From Lachnospiraceae bacterium (GTDB lineage Bacteria > Bacillota > Clostridia > Lachnospirales > Lachnospiraceae), in NCBI GenBank assembly GCA_009787745.1, contig WQST01000069.1:1-10300 (forward strand): a stretch of DNA of 10,300 nt. The letters run 5' to 3'. Under the pieces are notes generated by a model. The model made no database searches. It was not told the DNA's origin and worked only from the letters and a program-made list of their open reading frames with translations. Position numbers and translations under genes: made by a program. Positions 5,618 through 10,300 of the stretch are shown here, in pieces. The stretch's first letter is position 1; each line of letters opens with the position of its first letter.

Positions 5618-6489
5618 TGACAGATACAATTATTCGCGCTACCGTTGCTGATGCTTCTGTTCGTGCTTTCGCCGCCTCGACCTGCGGGCTTGTTGAATGC
5701 GCCCGCATTGCTCATGGTACAAGCCCTGTTGCGACGGCCGCACTCGGGCGCTTGCTGACTGCGGGGGCGATGATGGGATGTACCCTGAAAAACCAAAGGG
5801 ACCTGCTCACCTTACAGATTCGCGGTGATGGTCCGATTGGCGGTTTGACCGTTACGGCAGACAGCGGCGCAAGGGTCAAGGGCTATGTAAATAATCCTTT
5901 GGTTATGTTGCCCCCCGGTTCGGCCGGGAAGCTTGATGTAGGCAGGGCAGTTGGCGCCGGTTATCTTAATGTAATTAAGGACATGGGGTTAAAAGAGCCT
6001 TATTCAGGTCAGGTTACTTTGCAATCAGGCGAAATTGCCGAAGATTTGACTTATTATTTCGCTGTTTCGGAGCAAATCCCTTCCATCGTCGGACTCGGTG
6101 TTTTGATGGAAAAAGACAATACCGTAAGGCGGGCAGGAGGGTTCATTGTTCAGCTGATGCCTTTTGTTTCCGAAAAAGTCATTTCGCATCTTACCGAAAG
6201 GCTTAAATCATTTACTTCCGTCACCGATATTCTGTTAGAGTCCTCTGAACCTGAATATTTACTTAGTACTCTTTTAGGTGATATGGATATGGTTGTTACC
6301 GAGCATATCACCCCATCATTTTACTGTAATTGCGATAAAGAAAGGGTTGAAAAGGCACTTATCAGTATCGGTCACGATGAGATTAGGCTAATGGTTAAAG
6401 AAAATGAGCCTGTCGAGGTAAAGTGCCAATTTTGTAATTCTGCTTATGTTTATGATGTTAATGATTTGAACAAGATATTATGCTATTGA
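5617..6489 (+). CDS. hslO: Hsp33 redox-regulated chaperone
   Basis: This 290-residue protein is Hsp33, close to the usual length. It shows the N-terminal core (A-S-T-C-G-L-V-E-C-A-R-I-A-H, then L-G-R-L-L-T-A, G-D-G-P-I-G-G and the G-Y-V-N-N-P strand) and the C-terminal redox switch C-N-C (C237, C239) and C-Q-F-C (C270, C273). In the known mechanism those four cysteines bind zinc when reduced, and oxidative stress releases the zinc and activates holdase activity that protects unfolding proteins in the cytoplasm. All four cysteines are intact. The gene starts on the last base of the methyltransferase stop codon with AAAGGG upstream, so it is the third gene of the operon. Its stop overlaps that of the convergent minus-strand gene by 7 nt. 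Confidence 0.95.
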   Translation: MTDTIIRATVADASVRAFAASTCGLVECARIAHGTSPVATAALGRLLTAGAMMGCTLKNQRDLLTLQIRGDGPIGGLTVTADSGARVKGYVNNPLVMLPPGSAGKLDVGRAVGAGYLNVIKDMGLKEPYSGQVTLQSGEIAEDLTYYFAVSEQIPSIVGLGVLMEKDNTVRRAGGFIVQLMPFVSEKVISHLTERLKSFTSVTDILLESSEPEYLLSTLLGDMDMVVTEHITPSFYCNCDKERVEKALISIGHDEIRLMVKENEPVEVKCQFCNSAYVYDVNDLNKILCY

Positions 6490-6938
6490 ACCGTTGCTTT
6501 ATCAAGTGAGGCTTTGATAGCATTTAAAAGTACCATGGAGGTATATTTATTTTCATTGGAAAAAGTAATGTTTTCTGTCGATTGCAGATCGCAAACTTGT
6601 TTCGCCAATGTGTCGAATGCAGGCTCGATAAGCGGGAACATCGTGGTGATGGCTTCATTAAGGTTAACAATGGCCACATCATTAATGCGCTGTTCATCAA
6701 CCGTGACCTGAATATCAAGGACATTATCATTTAATAGAAGTGAAGTTGTATATATACCCGGGGTATATGTAATGGTGTCGCTGACACCAACATTTTCAGC
6801 ATCTTTTTTATCGGGCAGGAACATAATGATTAAAAGGATGATAAACAGAATTCCCAGTACCGCGAATATGCCTGTATATATCAATTCTTTTAAATGAAGC
6901 ACGACAATTTTAGTTTTGGATTTCATAAGAACAACCAT
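6483..6938 (-). CDS. Membrane-anchored protein with FMN-binding-like domain
   Basis: The 151-residue product has a basic N-terminus, one strong transmembrane helix at about 18-41 (I-F-A-V-L-G-I-L-F-I-I-L-L-I-I-M-F) and then an extracytoplasmic domain. Residues 57-147 follow the FMN-binding-domain plan: Y-T-P-G-I-Y-T-T-S-L, alternating L-D-I-Q-V-T-V-D-E with I-N-D-V-A-I-V, and a final K-Y-T-S-M-V-L-L-N-A-I. In true members (RnfG/NqrC type) the last motif is S-G-A-T-x-T-S, where flavin is linked to Thr; here only T-S remains, so flavin binding is doubtful. AGGAAGG lies one base before the first ATG and 13 before the in-frame ATG at 6926, so the start is uncertain. Similar small anchored proteins are common in Clostridia, with no known role. 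It overlaps hslO tail to tail by 7 nt and has no visible terminator. Confidence 0.6.
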   Translation of the reverse strand: MVVLMKSKTKIVVLHLKELIYTGIFAVLGILFIILLIIMFLPDKKDAENVGVSDTITYTPGIYTTSLLLNDNVLDIQVTVDEQRINDVAIVNLNEAITTMFPLIEPAFDTLAKQVCDLQSTENITFSNENKYTSMVLLNAIKASLDKATVQ

Positions 6939-7077
6939 GCCTTCCTAATACATGCAAACTATAAAGTCTGCTTTATCAGATAATCTTTTTACTATCATAT
7001 TATTGCTTTGTCTTAAGTATTCCATCTTTGTCTTATTTTTCGTAAATAGTCGGGGATTTCATGCCGGCAAAAATAAC

Positions 7078-7106
7078 TTCCAAAATGTGATAAGTCGTGG
7101 TAAAAT
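7078..7106 (+). promoter_or_regulatory. Candidate extended -10 promoter for the GH8 gene
   Basis: TAAAAT (7101-7106) is preceded by TG one base upstream (7098-7099), an extended -10 arrangement; TTCCAA (7078-7083), 17 nt before, is only a poor -35. The leader would be about 70 nt. The gap 6939-7184 holds no other clear promoter, and no start site for the minus-strand gene was identified in it. Confidence 0.35.
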
Positions 7107-7184
7107 GGACATCAGTAGGAATGAGCGCATAAAAAGCGGGCATTTGACGGGAAGTCTTAAGTAAAGAGACGAAACGAGGATATT

Positions 7185-8642
7185 ATGAATTTCAAGCATT
7201 ATTACATAGCCATATTAGTTTTTCTGACGCTTGGATTTACACAAGCGGGATGTGCGGGCAATAAAGAAGCGGAAGTATCGCCTGTGCCTGAGTCATTGAA
7301 TGAAACGCGGCCCAAGATAAGTAAACCCTTCCCTTGGCACACATCATATGAAGTAGCCCCGATGCTTCCGTCTAATAAAACAAGGGAACAGCTTGATGAT
7401 AAGATAATTGCTTTATTCAGGCAGTTTTTGATAAATGATTTGATCGTCGATGAGAATAGCCCTGCCAATAAAGATGAATTCCGCATGGTTTTTCGGCATT
7501 ATCAATCATGGGCGATTAGGGAAGGCAGTATTCCCGTTTCCCATCTGACGGTCTCGGAGTCACACGGTTACGGAATGATGATGCTCGTTTATATGAGCGG
7601 AAGTGAAGACAGACTTTCACTGACACCTGAGCAGTGGATTTATGGCTGTGCGGATTTGCAAGCGTATTTTAACGCGATGTTGCGGACGGTGATAGCCTTT
7701 CCAAGCGTGACAGGCGGTGATGATAATAAGCTTTTCGCCTGGGAACTTAACGGATATCCTGCGGATGGAGATAATCGGACAGGGTACAAAGAAATAGACG
7801 GGATAAAATCAGCACCTTTCAAAAGGCCTTCGAGCGGAAGCTGTGCCACCGACGGGGATATGGATATTATTTTTGCTTTGCTTCTCGCTGATCGCCAGTG
7901 GGGCAGTAATGGTGAGTATGATTACCGCGCATATGCCTTGGAAATGCTTGATAGCCTATGGCGGTATTGCGTAAATAAAGATACTTATACCTTGCTTTTG
8001 GGAGATTGGGCAATGCTTCAGAAAACATCTAAGTTGGGTAAAGCAACACGTTCGTCCGATTTTATCCTTAGTCATTTAAAGGCTTTTGCCGAAGTTGATG
8101 AAGCGCATGACTGGCACTTGGTTATCAATGCGACATATGATGTTATCAGAGATATTCGCGAAGCAGAGAATATGAAAGGGAATTTAAACGGATTTCTTCC
8201 TGATTTTATTGTGCGGGAAGGTGATGAATGGAAAGTCCCCGACGGGCATGTGCTTGAAGGGTCAAATGATGGCGCGTTTGCATACAATGCCTGCCGGATT
8301 CCGTGGCGGTTAGCAACTGATTATTTATTATTCGGGAATACCGAGATAGGTGACGCGACTTTATTTGATTATATTATCGCCCCGCTTGATGAATTCGCAC
8401 AAGGGATCGGGAATATGAATAGCTTCGGTCCGTTTAATATGGACGGATCTTCGGTGGGATGGACGGATCCCCATTTATTCACGCCGCCGTTTCTCCTGAC
8501 CGCCGCCGCTAACGCCGATGATCAGGCGTGGGTGGATAAGTTTTGGGATTGGGGGATTGATGATTATAAAGGTGATAACTATGCCGATTATATTAAGTTC
8601 TTTGTGATGTTAACCGCGTCAGGGAATTATTGGCAACCGTAA
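7185..8642 (+). CDS. Lipoprotein-type glycoside hydrolase family 8 enzyme, GH8b-like
   Basis: The 485-residue protein begins with a hydrophobic signal (I-A-I-L-V-F-L-T-L-G-F) ending T-Q-A-G-C (C23), which fits a lipoprotein cleavage site although Q at -3 is unusual; the next stretch is a charged linker. The GH8 alpha/alpha-barrel follows: V-S-E-S-H-G-Y-G-M-M (123-132) with E125 as likely acid, C-A-T-D-G-D-M-D-I-I-F-A-L-L-L-A (220-235), and Y-N-A-C-R-I-P-W-R (367-375). Position 368 is Asn where classical endoglucanases such as CelA have the Asp base; E358 in L-E-G-S-N-D-G is a candidate replacement. That pattern fits the GH8b group (chitosanases, lichenases) as I recall it, so it probably cuts beta-1,4 or mixed-linked glucan, or chitosan, at the cell surface. 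CGAGGA is 4 nt before the ATG. No cellulose synthase gene is near, so a BcsZ role is unlikely. Confidence 0.87.
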   Translation: MNFKHYYIAILVFLTLGFTQAGCAGNKEAEVSPVPESLNETRPKISKPFPWHTSYEVAPMLPSNKTREQLDDKIIALFRQFLINDLIVDENSPANKDEFRMVFRHYQSWAIREGSIPVSHLTVSESHGYGMMMLVYMSGSEDRLSLTPEQWIYGCADLQAYFNAMLRTVIAFPSVTGGDDNKLFAWELNGYPADGDNRTGYKEIDGIKSAPFKRPSSGSCATDGDMDIIFALLLADRQWGSNGEYDYRAYALEMLDSLWRYCVNKDTYTLLLGDWAMLQKTSKLGKATRSSDFILSHLKAFAEVDEAHDWHLVINATYDVIRDIREAENMKGNLNGFLPDFIVREGDEWKVPDGHVLEGSNDGAFAYNACRIPWRLATDYLLFGNTEIGDATLFDYIIAPLDEFAQGIGNMNSFGPFNMDGSSVGWTDPHLFTPPFLLTAAANADDQAWVDKFWDWGIDDYKGDNYADYIKFFVMLTASGNYWQP

Positions 8643-8675
8643 TTTATAGAGGAAGTTGGGAACATTAGGGAGCGC

Positions 8676-8726
8676 CAAACCGGACGGTTTGTGTGCATAA
8701 TTGTTATTGTTTACGGCTTGCCGTGA
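8676..8726. repeat. Two inverted repeats between the GH8 and signalling genes
   Basis: CAAACCG-GA-CGGTTTG (8676-8691) is a perfect palindrome with a 2-bp centre. A second, TTACGGC-TT-GCCGTGA (8711-8726), pairs over 7 bp with one G-U and can form a CUUG tetraloop. Neither is followed by a T run, so they are poor terminators. They could be operators or leader hairpins for the gene starting at 8748; no clear promoter hexamers were found around them. Confidence 0.4.
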
Positions 8727-8747
8727 GCAGTAACTTGGAGTTGTGTC

Positions 8748-9848
8748 ATGGTCGAAAATATGAAAGAATGTGATGAAGATGAAATCGCGATAGACGCTCT
8801 TATGTTGCTTGGACTTGACGTAAATATAAGCCTTGGGCGTTTATCAGGGCGCAAAGATATATATTTGACCTTCGTAAAACGTTTTTATGAGAAACTGCCC
8901 GAGTTAAATAAACAAGCGGGGAAGTCAGTAAAACATAAAGATATCAACAATTTCCGTATCCATATCCATTCTATCAAATCATCTTTAGCGACAATTGGTG
9001 CAACAGAACTATCGACACAGGCGCTTGTCATGGAAAAAGCCGCCAAAGATGAGGATTTCGCGTTTTGTGAAGCGCAGTACCCGTCTTATAGCCAATCATT
9101 GCTTGAATTATACGAACAATTAGCGGAAGTATTTCATAGGAAAATTGTCGGCCGGCGTAAAAAGGAAAAAGTCCATGGTCACGATAAGGCGAAAAAGGAT
9201 ATTATTGTCGTTGATGATAATACCGCGAACTTAATTACATGTAATAAAATATTGAAAGATATTTATAATGTTCACGCCGCCTCATCGGCGGAAAAAATGT
9301 TCGAAGTTTTGAAAACAATCACACCCTCCCTTATTCTGCTTGATGTGGAAATGCCCGGTATTCATGGTTATGAAGCGATCCGTATTTTGAAAGGTGAAGA
9401 AAAATATAAGGATTTGCCGATAATTTTCCTCTCTGCGATGGATGATGCCCAAACGGAGATGGAAGGCCTTAACCTTGGGGCGGTGGATTATATCCACAAA
9501 CCTTTCGTAAGTTCTCTTTTAATTAAGCGGATTGAAACGCATATTGCGATAATTGAGGGTAAAAAAGAAATGCTTGCTTTCAATAATGAGATTGATAGTT
9601 TGCTTGCCCGCAAAACCAATAATAAAGATTGGGATAAAACCGAAATACTTGCTGATTTACTCAAAAGAAGCGAATTTACAGCGGAAATGAGCCATAGATT
9701 ACGTGATTCGCTTAATACGATTATCGATTTAATCGAAACCGCAATAAAAACGAAAAATAATGAGATTAAGGATCATTGTTTGGGGAGTGCCGATATTGAA
9801 ACGCGGTTGATGATGGAAATTTTAGATGATATTCTTGACATACAATAG
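8748..9848 (+). CDS. HPt-receiver-HisKA-like signalling protein without ATPase domain
   Basis: This 366-residue soluble protein has three parts. Residues 20-135 are a histidine phosphotransfer domain with H-S-I-K-S-S-L-A-T-I-G-A (74-85), H74 being the phospho-site. Residues 151-270 are a CheY-like receiver with acidic D156/D157, phospho-acceptor D199 (L-L-D-V-E-M-P-G), S229 and K251 (H-K-P-F). Residues 308-366 read F-T-A-E-M-S-H-R-L-R-D-S-L-N and end M-E-I-L-D-D-I-L-D-I-Q, which is a HisKA dimerisation helix pair; the protein stops exactly where the HATPase domain should follow. The H-box is altered: the usual S-H-E-x-R-x-P-L has R in place of E and S in place of P. It cannot phosphorylate itself, so it probably relays or sinks phosphate from another kinase. 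GGAG lies 7 nt before the ATG. The antiporter gene starts 16 nt after the stop, suggesting cotranscription. Confidence 0.85.
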   Translation: MVENMKECDEDEIAIDALMLLGLDVNISLGRLSGRKDIYLTFVKRFYEKLPELNKQAGKSVKHKDINNFRIHIHSIKSSLATIGATELSTQALVMEKAAKDEDFAFCEAQYPSYSQSLLELYEQLAEVFHRKIVGRRKKEKVHGHDKAKKDIIVVDDNTANLITCNKILKDIYNVHAASSAEKMFEVLKTITPSLILLDVEMPGIHGYEAIRILKGEEKYKDLPIIFLSAMDDAQTEMEGLNLGAVDYIHKPFVSSLLIKRIETHIAIIEGKKEMLAFNNEIDSLLARKTNNKDWDKTEILADLLKRSEFTAEMSHRLRDSLNTIIDLIETAIKTKNNEIKDHCLGSADIETRLMMEILDDILDIQ

Positions 9849-9864
9849 TATGGGGGTCGGGTAA

Positions 9865-10300
9865 ATGGATATAGTTTTAGCATTTGGAATTATTTTGATA
9901 ATTAGTGCGTTGTCATGTAAAACCGCCGGAAAAATTGGAATGCCGACATTGGTAGGCTTTATTTTAATTGGAATCTTTATCGGAAATTGGTATGAGTTCG
10001 AAGATATGGCTTTTGTCAGTCAGATTTGTAATTTCGCTTTGCTTTTTATCGTTTTCACAGGTGGTTTCCAGACACCGTACCATAAAGCGAAGCCTGTTTT
10101 GGCGATGTCGTCGGTTTTATCGATAATCGGAACTATTTTGACCGCTTCTTTAGCAGGGGCTTTTGCTTATTTCGTTTTGGGAATGGATATTCGCCAAGCG
10201 GTTTTATTGGGAGTGATTATTTCGCCGACAGACGTCGCATCAGTTTTTTCCGTCCTTCGTTCACGGCAGTCGGAACTAAAAAATAATTTGGATTCCGTTT
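9865..10300 (+). CDS. CPA-type cation/proton antiporter, 3' end outside window
   Basis: The frame is open from the ATG to the window edge (145 codons seen). The product is strongly hydrophobic: helices at about 2-17, 26-40, 50-66, 78-106 and 110-130, with short polar loops. G-M-P-T-L-V-G-F-I-L-I-G (25-36) matches the conserved helix of Na+/H+ and K+/H+ exchangers, and S-P-T-D-V-A-S-V-F-S-V-L-R (120-132) contains the transport Asp (D123), in the form seen in NhaP2/CvrA-like K+/H+ antiporters (there S-S-T-D-A-A-A-V-F-S). It should exchange K+ or Na+ for H+ across the cytoplasmic membrane. Whether it carries the C-terminal TrkA-C domains of NhaP2 cannot be seen. A GGGGG run 8 nt before the ATG serves as ribosome site. 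It follows the HPt-receiver gene by 16 nt with no terminator, so it is probably the second gene of that operon. Confidence 0.82.
   Translation, partial: MDIVLAFGIILIISALSCKTAGKIGMPTLVGFILIGIFIGNWYEFEDMAFVSQICNFALLFIVFTGGFQTPYHKAKPVLAMSSVLSIIGTILTASLAGAFAYFVLGMDIRQAVLLGVIISPTDVASVFSVLRSRQSELKNNLDSV

Noticed and set aside
5267..5629. 120-codon minus-strand ORF across the methyltransferase gene
   Set aside because: Low-complexity Asn/Ile/Lys-rich translation opposite a well-supported gene; it is the complement of that gene's codon pattern.
6961..6976. Short inverted repeat ATAAAG-TCTG-CTTTAT upstream of the minus-strand gene
   Set aside because: Six base pairs of AT-rich sequence are expected by chance; no promoter hexamers align with it.
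6952..7164. 70-codon plus-strand ORF with a hydrophobic stretch, in the gap before the GH8 gene
   Set aside because: No ribosome site before the ATG, no recognisable motif, and it overlaps the best promoter candidate of the GH8 gene; it fits chance opening in AT-rich DNA.
7107..7184. GH8 leader checked for a cyclic-di-GMP riboswitch, as these often control surface polysaccharide enzymes
   Set aside because: No GEMM-type conserved core or tetraloop-receptor pattern was seen.
7185..8642. Reading the GH8 enzyme as BcsZ of a cellulose synthesis operon
   Set aside because: No bcs genes nearby and the catalytic region fits GH8b rather than BcsZ.
9841..9864. Frameshift that would restore an HATPase domain after the HisKA-like region
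   Set aside because: The only downstream coding frame starts a clear antiporter 16 nt later; no ATPase N-, G1- or G2-box residues appear in any frame after the stop.

Overview
The window looks like chromosomal DNA from an AT-rich Gram-positive anaerobe, most likely an uncultured member of the Clostridia (Firmicutes). Grounds for this are the BspA-type leucine-rich repeat protein, strong GGAGG-type ribosome sites, TTGACA/TATAAT promoters, a redox-switch Hsp33 of the Firmicutes type, short tightly packed operons and a lipoprotein-type secreted hydrolase. No rRNA, tRNA, CRISPR array, transposase or phage gene was seen. The organism call is inference from gene content only.

Layout, left to right. 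(1) 2-877: 3' part of a surface-type LRR protein with a small C-terminal beta domain, followed by up to three hairpins (918-1032), at least two of them good terminators. (2) 878-1362: a 485-bp non-coding stretch holding those hairpins, a good candidate promoter and a probable structured leader for a TPR-containing family 2 glycosyltransferase (1363-2358). (3) 2355-3713: a compact two-gene module, a DUF3990 (ADP-ribosyltransferase-like) protein followed with a 29-nt overlap by an XRE helix-turn-helix protein with a long N-terminal domain. It has its own near-consensus promoter, whose 17-bp spacer is almost entirely filled by a perfect palindrome. This has the form of a toxin-antitoxin or similar autoregulated conflict module. 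(4) 3738-6489: an overlapping operon of hisC-like aminotransferase, SAM methyltransferase and hslO (Hsp33). (5) 6483-6938, minus strand: a membrane-anchored protein with an FMN-binding-like extracytoplasmic domain, converging on hslO with overlapping stop codons. (6) 7185-8642: a lipoprotein-type glycoside hydrolase family 8 enzyme whose motifs fit the GH8b (chitosanase/lichenase-like) subgroup. (7) 8748-9848: an unusual signalling protein, HPt + receiver + a degenerate HisKA-like dimerisation helix pair, ending exactly where the ATPase domain should begin. (8) 9865 to the window end: 5' part of a cation/proton antiporter of the CPA type, probably cotranscribed with the signalling gene.

The most interesting parts are the DUF3990/HTH module, with its promoter-embedded operator and a second outer repeat that could hide the first gene's ribosome site in read-through transcripts, and the HPt-REC-HisKA protein without a kinase domain placed just ahead of an ion antiporter.
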